DNA of 10,539 nucleotides. Source: Actinomycetes bacterium (GTDB taxonomy: Bacteria; Actinomycetota; Actinomycetes; Actinomycetales; Demequinaceae). Both the position numbers and the translations under genes were made by a program. The stretch is taken from positions 1 through 10,539 of the forward strand of contig JAEZXC010000119.1 in assembly GCA_023442845.1 (NCBI GenBank), read 5' to 3'. Shown here piece after piece: positions 1 through 5,279 of this stretch. Positions within the stretch are counted from its first letter, which is position 1. Each line of letters opens with the position of its first letter. The notes beneath the pieces were generated by a model. The model was not told the DNA's origin and searched no databases. It saw only the letters and a program-made list of their open reading frames with translations.

Positions 1-279
1 GCGGCTGGTCTCGACCTTGGCGGTCGCGAAGAGCTGCTGGCGGCACTCACCGAGTTGGCCGGTGACAGGCGCTCGCCGGCGATGGTGCTCGTCACTCACC
101 ACGTCGAGGAGATCCCGGTTGGATTTACGCATGTGCTCCTTATGAAGGACGGCCGCATTGTGGCGGCTGGCCCACTCGCAGAGACCCTCACAGAGGAGAA
201 TCTCGCTGCCGCTTACGGCATCAACGTCCAGTTGCGCCAGGATGAGGGCCGCTGGACCGCTCGCCAGATCCGCGAGTAA
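1..279 (+). CDS. ABC-type ATPase, C-terminal fragment (5' truncated by window edge)
   Basis: This is the tail of an ATP-binding cassette protein; the reading frame is open from base 1, so the N-terminal part with Walker A and the signature motif lies outside the window. What remains shows a D-loop-like start (AAGLDLGGREELL), a beta strand ending in the switch (H-loop) histidine at 97-99 within VTHHVEEIP, then the usual C-terminal run LLMKDGRIVAAGPLAETLT and a short basic tail. The histidine contacts the ATP gamma-phosphate in this family. The style (THHVEEIP, then 'DGRIVAAGP') resembles the single-domain ATPases of the ModF/PhrA-like group (COG1119), whose substrate is usually unknown; that placement is from memory. 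It ends 47 bases before the NfeD-like gene on the same strand and may share a transcript with it. An ATG at 55 is internal to the domain and not the true start. Confidence 0.85.
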   Translation, partial: AAGLDLGGREELLAALTELAGDRRSPAMVLVTHHVEEIPVGFTHVLLMKDGRIVAAGPLAETLTEENLAAAYGINVQLRQDEGRWTARQIRE

Positions 280-285
280 CAACGG

Positions 286-301
286 GCAGGCAACCGCCTG
301 C
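286..301 (+). terminator. Short hairpin between ABC ATPase and NfeD genes
   Basis: A perfect 6-bp inverted repeat, GCAGGC (286-291) and GCCTGC (296-301), encloses an AACC loop, 7 bases after the ABC ATPase stop codon. There is no T-tract after it, so it would be a weak terminator or attenuator at best. A TANNNT-type sequence (TAGGTT, 302-307) follows at once and could be a -10 element for the nfeD-SPFH pair, but no matching -35 is visible. It could equally be an mRNA-stabilising stem. Confidence 0.3.
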
Positions 302-326
302 TAGGTTCACGGGGAAGGGAGTGGAC

Positions 327-767
327 ATGCAATCGATGTGGTGGTTCATTGCAGCCGCAGCGCTCGGAATCGCAGAGGTCTTCACGCTTGATCTCACGTT
401 GCTCATGCTGGCGGGCGGCGCGCTTGCTGGTGGTGGCGTCGTGCTGGCCGGCGGCAACGTCGTGCTCGCTGCGATTGTCGCGATCGTCGTGTCAGCAGGG
501 CTCATGATGACGTTGCGTCCGTACTTGCTGCGCTCGATGCGCGCGCGAGGCGCGACGTTGCCCGAAACGAACGTTGCCGCTCTGCGTGGGGCGAAAGGCC
601 GCACGCTTGAGACGGTGTCCGAGACCGGTGGGCGCATCAAGCTTCGCGGCGAAGTGTGGACGGCTCGGGTGCAAGAGGATGCTGACAGCATCCCCGAAGG
701 GGTCGACGTTGTCGTCCTCACAATCGATGGGGCGACGGCAGTCGTGGCTCCGGAAGAGGAGAACTGA
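327..767 (+). CDS. NfeD-like membrane protein with C-terminal OB-fold
   Basis: A 146-residue short NfeD-family protein, thought to act as a membrane partner of SPFH/stomatin proteins. It has an N-terminal membrane region of two to three hydrophobic segments within about residues 4-60 (WWFIAAAALGIAEVF, a Gly/Ala-rich stretch, and VVLAAIVAIVVSAGLMM). A soluble domain from about residue 78 (AALRGAKGRTLETV...GRIKLRGEVWTARV...VVVLTIDGATAVV) matches the NfeD OB-fold pattern, including the RGEVWTA core typical of the family. It lacks the ClpP-like serine protease domain of long NfeD proteins. I prefer the ATG at 327 over the in-frame GTG at 321 because AAGGGAG (315-321) sits 5 bases before the ATG but only overlaps the GTG. 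The stop codon is 5 bases from the SPFH start, and this gene pairing is conserved across bacteria. An exact function is not established. Confidence 0.88.
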   Translation: MQSMWWFIAAAALGIAEVFTLDLTLLMLAGGALAGGGVVLAGGNVVLAAIVAIVVSAGLMMTLRPYLLRSMRARGATLPETNVAALRGAKGRTLETVSETGGRIKLRGEVWTARVQEDADSIPEGVDVVVLTIDGATAVVAPEEEN

Positions 768-772
768 ACGTC

Positions 773-1870
773 ATGGGAGAAGAACTCGACGCAGGAGGCG
801 TCTTGCTCATCCTTGCCCTCATTGTGTTGGGCATCTTTGTTATTTCGATCATCGCGCGGTCGATCGTGGTGGTTCGTCAGACCCAGGCGTACCTCGTCGA
901 GCGCCTCGGACGCTACGACCGGACGATGGAACCTGGCCTGCACTTGCTGTGGCCGTTCATCGAGCGGGTGCGCGCCAAGGTCGACATGCGCGAGCAGGTC
1001 TACTCGACTCCGCCGCAGTCGGTCATTACATCCGACAACCTCGTCGTCGACATCGACTCGGTGATCTACTTCCAGGTCACTGAGGCGCGTGCCGCCGTGT
1101 ATGAGATCGCCAACTATTGGGTGGGTGTCGAGCAACTGACCGCCACCACGCTCCGTAACATCGTCGGCACGATGGACCTCGAGCAGGCGCTGACGAGCCG
1201 TGACCAGATCAACGGTCACCTGCGCGGCGTCCTCGACGAGGCCACCGGCAAGTGGGGTATTCGCGTCAACCGCGTCGAGATCAAGGCCATTGAGCCGCCG
1301 ATGTCGATCAAGGACTCGATGGAAAAGCAGATGCGCGCCGAACGTGACCGCCGAGCCGCGATCCTCACCGCAGAAGGTGTCAAGCAGTCTGCGATTCTCA
1401 CCGCCGAAGGTGACAAGCAATCGAACATCCTCAAGGCCGAGGGTGAGGCGCAGTCCGCGATTCTCAAGGCTGAGGGTGAGGCGCGCGCGATTCTTCAGGT
1501 CTTTGACGCCATTCACGAGGGCGACGCTGACTCGAAGTTGCTCGCGTACCAGTACTTGCAGATGCTGCCGCAGATTGCGCAGAACGAGTCGAACAAGGTG
1601 TGGTTTGTGCCCACCGAGTTCACCGGCGCGCTCAAGGCAGTGGCCGCGGGCTTTGGCGAGATCGACGAGCCGGAGCCGCTGGCGCGTGCCACCGACAAGG
1701 GGGCCCGTCGCCGTTCACGGTTGACGAGCGCGCTTGCCGACCCGAAGGCTGCACTTGCTGAGGCGCGTCGCCAAGCTGAAGGCGTTGCCGCTGAGGCGGA
1801 GGACGCAGGCACCGGTTCGGGCAAGCCGTTTGACCCCGACGCTGCCAAGGGCCAACAGCCCGGCGCATAA
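773..1870 (+). CDS. SPFH/band 7 (stomatin-like, slipin) membrane protein
   Basis: A 365-residue stomatin/prohibitin-superfamily protein that would form membrane-anchored oligomers and organise membrane domains. Residues about 9-28 (VLLILALIVLGIFVISIIA) form a single N-terminal membrane anchor. The band 7 domain follows at about 29-195: QTQAYLVERLGRYDRTMEPGLHLLWPFI, then TSDNLVVDIDSVIYFQV, then GVEQLTATTLRNIVGTMDLEQALTSRDQIN and WGIRVNRVEIKAIEPP, all close to the slipin consensus. A helical stalk (about 180-240) carries four tandem 11-residue units. The C-terminal 55 residues are Ala/Glu-rich and probably disordered. The gene is 5 bases behind the NfeD-like gene, with AGGAG at 757-761 as a rather distant ribosome binding site, so translation may be coupled. 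A strong hairpin follows the stop. Family assignment is secure; the cellular role is inferred from homologues. Confidence 0.93.
   Translation: MGEELDAGGVLLILALIVLGIFVISIIARSIVVVRQTQAYLVERLGRYDRTMEPGLHLLWPFIERVRAKVDMREQVYSTPPQSVITSDNLVVDIDSVIYFQVTEARAAVYEIANYWVGVEQLTATTLRNIVGTMDLEQALTSRDQINGHLRGVLDEATGKWGIRVNRVEIKAIEPPMSIKDSMEKQMRAERDRRAAILTAEGVKQSAILTAEGDKQSNILKAEGEAQSAILKAEGEARAILQVFDAIHEGDADSKLLAYQYLQMLPQIAQNESNKVWFVPTEFTGALKAVAAGFGEIDEPEPLARATDKGARRRSRLTSALADPKAALAEARRQAEGVAAEAEDAGTGSGKPFDPDAAKGQQPGA
1358..1486 (+). repeat. Four tandem 33-bp units encoding an 11-residue helical repeat in SPFH protein
   Basis: Residues 196-238 of the SPFH protein read as four consecutive 11-mers: AILTAEGVKQS, AILTAEGDKQS, NILKAEGEAQS and AILKAEGEAR. 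An 11-residue period fits a right-handed coiled-coil (hendecad) stalk, as seen in SPFH proteins after the band 7 domain. The DNA units are about 33 bp each and diverged at synonymous sites, so the repeat is maintained at the protein level and is not a fresh duplication. It is an in-frame part of the gene. Confidence 0.85.
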
Positions 1871-1881
1871 GCGACGAACGA

Positions 1882-1917
1882 ACACCACCCCGGAGAGTCC
1901 GCTCTCCGGGGTGGTGT
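1882..1917 (+). terminator. Strong hairpin terminator after the nfeD-SPFH pair
   Basis: ACACCACCCCGGAGAG (1882-1897) pairs perfectly over 16 bp with CTCTCCGGGGTGGTGT (1902-1917) around a TCCG loop. The stem can extend through a one-base bulge (AACGA at 1877-1881 with TCGTT at 1917-1921). It begins 11 bases after the SPFH stop. The following tract (CGTTT) is only slightly T-rich, as is common for high-GC terminators. It separates the SPFH transcript from the methyltransferase gene. Confidence 0.85.
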
Positions 1918-1925
1918 CGTTTGCG

Positions 1926-1939
1926 GGCACAATGGCCTC
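1926..1939 (+). promoter_or_regulatory. Candidate -10 element and leaderless start for the methyltransferase gene
   Basis: CACAAT (1928-1933) resembles a -10 hexamer and lies 6 bases before the ATG at 1940, the spacing expected if transcription starts at the initiation codon. No Shine-Dalgarno sequence is visible between the terminator hairpin and the ATG, which favours a leaderless mRNA. No -35 match is seen; the expected position falls inside the terminator stem. The 8-mer GGCACAAT here (1926-1933) recurs at 2815-2822 next to the SOS box. Confidence 0.3.
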
Positions 1940-2740
1940 ATGGCGGTTCTCACGGTGCACGACTCGTCCGACGCCCGGCTCGCCGATTATCGCGATCTCA
2001 CCGACGTCTCCCTGCGCCGCAAACTTGAGCCAGAGAACGGCCTGTATATGGCTGAGGGCGTCAAGGTGATCTCGCGTGCGTTGGCCGCAGGGCATCGGCC
2101 GCGGTCAGTGCTGGTGAGCGAGCGATGGCTCGAGTCGGTGAAGCCCCTCGTCTCGGTAGCAGTGCCAATCTTTGTGGCGCCGACAGCCGTTCTGGAGGCG
2201 GTGACCGGATACGACGTCCATCGCGGCGCGCTCGCGGCAATGCATCGGCCAGCCTTGGCGTCGGTCGCTGATGTCGTCAAGGATGCGCGCGTTGTGGTGG
2301 TGCTCGAAGGCATCGTCGATCACACAAACGTGGGGGCGATTTTCCGATCTGTTGCCGGCCTCGGGGCCGATGCGGTCATCGTCGCGCCGACATGCGCGGA
2401 CCCGCTGTACCGCCGCTCCGTCAAGGTGTCGATGGGCACGGTGTTCCAGGTGCCATGGACGCGGGCAGACAAATGGCCGGGGGTGCTTGAGGACGTGAAA
2501 GCGGCGGGTTTCACCGTTGCTGCGCTTGCTCTCGCGGACGACGCCGTTGATCTACGCTCGTTCACCGCGGCAGGGCACGAACGCGTTGCGCTCGTGCTTG
2601 GTACCGAAGGGGATGGGCTAAGTCGCGAGGCCATCGCGGCGGCCGACTATATCGTCACGATCCCCATGGCGGGCGCCGTCGATTCTCTCAATGTCGCCGC
2701 AGCGTCGGCCGTTGCTGTGTGGGCCCTCACCGCCCGCTAA
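1940..2740 (+). CDS. SpoU/TrmH-family RNA 2'-O-ribose methyltransferase
   Basis: A 266-residue SPOUT-class enzyme that would transfer a methyl group from S-adenosylmethionine to a ribose 2'-OH in tRNA or rRNA. The N-terminal part (about 1-105, with RRKLEPENGLYMAEGVKVISRAL) is the RNA-binding substrate domain related to L30e. The catalytic trefoil-knot domain spans about 115-266. Motif 1 is DHTNVGAIFRSVAGLGADAV with Asn130 and Arg136, motif 2 is LVLGTEGDGLS with Glu223, and motif 3 is IPMAGAVDSLNVAAASAVA with Ser249 and Asn251. All the expected catalytic and cofactor-loop residues are present. The specific RNA target cannot be read from sequence. The ATG at 1940 has no Shine-Dalgarno sequence and may be used on a leaderless transcript. 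The gene stands between a strong upstream terminator and the SOS-controlled region, so it is probably monocistronic. Confidence 0.92.
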   Translation: MAVLTVHDSSDARLADYRDLTDVSLRRKLEPENGLYMAEGVKVISRALAAGHRPRSVLVSERWLESVKPLVSVAVPIFVAPTAVLEAVTGYDVHRGALAAMHRPALASVADVVKDARVVVVLEGIVDHTNVGAIFRSVAGLGADAVIVAPTCADPLYRRSVKVSMGTVFQVPWTRADKWPGVLEDVKAAGFTVAALALADDAVDLRSFTAAGHERVALVLGTEGDGLSREAIAAADYIVTIPMAGAVDSLNVAAASAVAVWALTAR

Positions 2741-2821
2741 ACATCCGGCGCCCGCGGCCACTGTCTGATATCTCTCATCCTCTTCTGGCGCGCTCGCGCA
2801 CGTCGTACCCTCATGGCACAA

Positions 2822-2837
2822 TCGAACATACGTTCGA
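2822..2837. promoter_or_regulatory. SOS box (LexA operator), perfect palindrome
   Basis: TCGAACATACGTTCGA is an exact match to the actinobacterial/Gram-positive LexA consensus TCGAAC-N4-GTTCGA; the two 6-base arms are fully complementary. It precedes imuA'-imuB-dnaE2, genes known in mycobacteria to be LexA-controlled and damage-induced. A second overlapping palindrome, CGTTCGAACG (2831-2840), shares its right arm. Confidence 0.93.
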
Positions 2838-2862
2838 ACGGGGTGTGTGTCGTCAGCGCGAC

Positions 2863-2868
2863 GGGAGG
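2863..2868 (+). promoter_or_regulatory. Ribosome binding site fixing the imuA' start
   Basis: GGGAGG lies 6 bases before the ATG at 2875, an ideal Shine-Dalgarno arrangement. It sets the start at 2875 and argues against the in-frame upstream GTG at 2719, which lies inside the methyltransferase gene and would make the protein run through the SOS box. Confidence 0.8.
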
Positions 2869-2874
2869 TGGCAG

Positions 2875-3576
2875 ATGGAGACGCGGCAGGCTCGTCTTGA
2901 GGCCGCTCGTGCCGCGCTTGCGGCGGTAGAGGGGCGCGTCGGGACGACGCGTGAGGCGTGGGATAGCCCGGAGCTGCCATTGGCGCCCGCGCTCACGCAA
3001 CTCTTGCCACGCGGGTTGCGGCGGGGGCATGTGATTGCGGTTGAGAACTCGACGTCTTTATTGCTTGCCCTCGCATCGGAGGCCTCCCGAGAGGGGGCGT
3101 GGACAGTGATTGTTGGCATGCCTCACGTCGGTGTGCTGGCCGCTGCGCGTAGAGGCATCGACCTGTCGCGGCTCGCATTGATTCCACATCCCGGCACGCA
3201 GGCCCCGGCAGTGATGGGCGCGGTGGTGGACGGCATGGATGTGGTGATCGTGGGCGAGGGCTTGGCGGTGTCCGACGCTGACCGCAGGCGAATCGCGGCT
3301 CGCGCCCGGGAGCGGGGCAGCGTGGTGCTCGCTGCGCGGGGATGGGCGGGCGCCCACGTGCACCTTGCGGTGGAGCGGTCGCGGTGGAGTGGCCTGGGGG
3401 CAGGAGAGGGGCGGCTGAGAGAGAGGGACGTCACGGTTGCGGTGAGGGGGCGTGGGATTGCGGCAACCCGGCGCGTGCTCGTAGCGCTCGACGTGGATAC
3501 CCAGGCGCTGACACCGTGGTCCACCATGCACCAAGCGGTAGCAGGGGATCGCGCGCTTGATACGGAAGTGGCATGA
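2875..3576 (+). CDS. imuA': ImuA', RecA-like accessory factor of the translesion mutasome
   Basis: A 233-residue RecA-fold protein. In the mycobacterial model, ImuA' binds ImuB and is needed for DnaE2-dependent induced mutagenesis. The N-terminal helix (METRQARLEAARAALAAVEGR) is followed by a RecA-like core: LPRGLRRGHVIAVENSTSLLLALASEA, then WTVIVGMPHVGVLAAARRGIDLSRLALIPHPG, then VVDGMDVVIVGEG and a final DVTVAVRGRGIAATRRVLVALDV strand. The Walker A position (ENSTS, residues 57-61) has no Gly-Lys-Thr/Ser, so ATP binding of the RecA type is not expected. Weak RecA resemblance and a degenerate P-loop agree with the actinobacterial ImuA' branch. The start is fixed by GGGAGG 6 bases upstream. The stop overlaps the imuB start as ATGA, indicating translational coupling. 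Identity rests on fold pattern plus position between an SOS box and imuB-dnaE2. Confidence 0.85.
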   Translation: METRQARLEAARAALAAVEGRVGTTREAWDSPELPLAPALTQLLPRGLRRGHVIAVENSTSLLLALASEASREGAWTVIVGMPHVGVLAAARRGIDLSRLALIPHPGTQAPAVMGAVVDGMDVVIVGEGLAVSDADRRRIAARARERGSVVLAARGWAGAHVHLAVERSRWSGLGAGEGRLRERDVTVAVRGRGIAATRRVLVALDVDTQALTPWSTMHQAVAGDRALDTEVA

Positions 3577-5279
3577 GCGCGCCTCGGCTTGCCGACGCCG
3601 TCGTGGACACCGTGCGGCGCGTGGTGTTGTGGGTGCCGGACTGGCCCGTTGTCGCAGCAGCAATGGAAGCAGGTGTTGGTCCCGAAACACCCGCAGCGGT
3701 GCTGCACGGCAAGGGATTGATGGCGGTGTCTGCGGCGGCTCGAGCGGCTGGTGTGCGCCGCGGCATGCGCAAGCGTCTCGCCCAACGGGCATGCCCAGAA
3801 CTGCTCATCCTCGGTCATGACGAGGGGCGTGATGCGCGGTCCTTTGAGGCGGTAGCGGCGGCTGCCGAGACTGTTGTGGCCGGCGTCGAGATCTCCCGTC
3901 CGGGGCTGCTCATGATCCCCTCCAATGGCGCGGCGCGTTTTCACGGTTCTGAGGAGGCGCTGGCGGAAGCGCTCATGACTGCCGTGGCAGAAGAGGCGGG
4001 TTGCGAGTCGGCGGTCGGGATGGCGGACGGACTGCTAGCCGCCGTCATGGCCGCGCGTGCGAATGAGGTGGTGCCAGCTGGTGGGTCCGCCACGTACTTG
4101 GCTCCGCTACCCGTCACCACTCTTGCTCATGCGGCAATGGAGCGGGTTCAGCGGGTACAGGTGGAGGATTTCGTCAGCGTGCTCGTGCGTCTGGGTCTTC
4201 ACACGCTCGGAGATCTCGTGGCTTTGCCCTCCCAAGACGTGCTGGCACGTTTTGGCCCCATGGGGGCGTGGGCGCAGCGGATGGCAAGGGGTGAGGATGT
4301 GGCGCCGCCCGTGCTGCGGCGCTCAGCGGAAGACATCGCCGTTGAGTACACCTTTGAAGACCCGGCAGAAAGGGTTGAACAACTCACTGTGGTGGCTGCG
4401 TATGTGGCTGAGCAACTTGACCGAGCACTGCTGGACGCCTCAAGCAGATGCGCCCGCGTCCGTATTGGTGCCCGCACGGTAACTGGCGCGGAACTAGAAC
4501 GGGTGTGGCGCACCGATGTGGGAGTGCGTGCGGGGGCCTTCGCCAAGCACATGACGGACCGCGTGCGATGGCAGCTCGAAGGGTGGTTATCCGGAACGGG
4601 TCAAGGGCCCGAGCCTGCGCCGCTCACCGCGCTCATGCTGACGGCAGAGGATGTTGTGCCACTAGGTAAGGAGCAGGCCTTCCTGTGGGGAGGATCTTCC
4701 GGAGCAGATGCACGTGCTCACCGTGCCCTCGAACGAGTGCAGGGACTGCTGGGGGCCGACGGCGTGCTCGCCGTTGCCGAGCAGGGCGGCAGGAGCCCGC
4801 GGGATCGTGTGCATGTGCTCGCATGGGGGCAGGAAGGGGCGCCGTCACGTCGGATTGAGCACCCGTGGCCAGGCCATCTGCCAGAGCCGGCGCCCGCCAC
4901 CGTATTGCCAATCCCGCAGGAGATCCAGGTGCTCGATGCTGGTGGAACACCGGTCCGTATCGATCGGCGCCTCGCAATGAGCGCACCTCCCACCTGGGTG
5001 CGGTTACAAGCAGACCCGCGCGATGCGAAGGCACGCGCCGCGCATCGGCATCCTTCTTCCGGTCATGTGGGGGGCAGCGATGGGCCGGTCTGGGCATCCC
5101 CGCTCCCGGTAGAGGCATGGGCGGGGCCGTGGCCGGTGGCAGAGCGGTGGTGGTCCGATGACGCCTCTCGCCGCGCGTATCTCCAGATCGCGGTGAAAGA
5201 CGAACACGGAGAACGGGACCTCGCCGTTCTCGTTGCCTTCACCGAGGGGCGATGGCTGCTTGAGGCGATTTATGACTGA
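3573..5279 (+). CDS. imuB: ImuB, catalytically inactive Y-family polymerase homologue and clamp adaptor
   Basis: A 568-residue DinB-like protein that in the mycobacterial model links the beta sliding clamp, ImuA' and DnaE2. The palm starts at VLWVPDWPVVAA, where only Asp23 remains of the usual Y-family metal motif. The later Ser-x-Asp-Glu site is replaced by EISRPGLLMIP, so no polymerase activity is expected. A helix-hairpin-helix segment (about 197-245, FVSVLVRLGLHTLGDLVALPSQDVLARFG) and a little-finger domain (about 250-360) follow. At 368-373, QAFLWG matches the ImuB clamp-binding type (QLPLWG in M. tuberculosis, from memory). A long C-terminal region (374-568) ending WWSDDASRRAYLQIAV...GRWLLEAIYD is typical of ImuB and carries the partner-binding part. 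The start overlaps imuA' by ATGA; GGAAG (3564-3568) is the ribosome binding site. The last 8 bases overlap dnaE2. Confidence 0.93.
   Translation: MSAPRLADAVVDTVRRVVLWVPDWPVVAAAMEAGVGPETPAAVLHGKGLMAVSAAARAAGVRRGMRKRLAQRACPELLILGHDEGRDARSFEAVAAAAETVVAGVEISRPGLLMIPSNGAARFHGSEEALAEALMTAVAEEAGCESAVGMADGLLAAVMAARANEVVPAGGSATYLAPLPVTTLAHAAMERVQRVQVEDFVSVLVRLGLHTLGDLVALPSQDVLARFGPMGAWAQRMARGEDVAPPVLRRSAEDIAVEYTFEDPAERVEQLTVVAAYVAEQLDRALLDASSRCARVRIGARTVTGAELERVWRTDVGVRAGAFAKHMTDRVRWQLEGWLSGTGQGPEPAPLTALMLTAEDVVPLGKEQAFLWGGSSGADARAHRALERVQGLLGADGVLAVAEQGGRSPRDRVHVLAWGQEGAPSRRIEHPWPGHLPEPAPATVLPIPQEIQVLDAGGTPVRIDRRLAMSAPPTWVRLQADPRDAKARAAHRHPSSGHVGGSDGPVWASPLPVEAWAGPWPVAERWWSDDASRRAYLQIAVKDEHGERDLAVLVAFTEGRWLLEAIYD

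Larger units (their letters stand above)
2741..2874. promoter_or_regulatory. Intergenic control region of the mutasome operon
   Basis: A 134-base gap with no credible gene. It holds the perfect LexA-type operator at 2822-2837, 37 bases before the imuA' start codon, and the ribosome binding site at 2863-2868. Possible -10 elements are TACCCT (2806-2811, TANNNT type) and CACAAT (2817-2822, touching the operator). Either would place LexA over or just downstream of the transcription start. No clear -35 hexamer and no convincing terminator for the upstream methyltransferase gene are visible. Confidence 0.6.

Noticed and set aside
221..1516. A 431-codon open frame on the minus strand opposite the NfeD and SPFH genes
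   Set aside because: It lies antisense to two clear family members; its Arg/Val/Asp-rich translation shows no domain, and such long antisense frames are expected in high-GC DNA.
2719..2874. Upstream GTG start extending ImuA' by 52 residues
   Set aside because: The extension would begin inside the methyltransferase gene and cross the SOS box, while GGGAGG 6 bases before the ATG at 2875 marks the real start.
3058..3944. Two minus-strand open frames of 244 and 273 codons opposite imuA'/imuB
   Set aside because: Compositionally biased (His/Arg/Pro and Ala/Thr/Arg), no recognisable domain, and fully covered by well-supported sense genes.
5233..5271. TTG start adding 13 residues to DnaE2
   Set aside because: Rare start codon, no good ribosome binding site, and the ATG at 5272 has GAGG at the right distance and overlaps the imuB stop in the usual coupled way.
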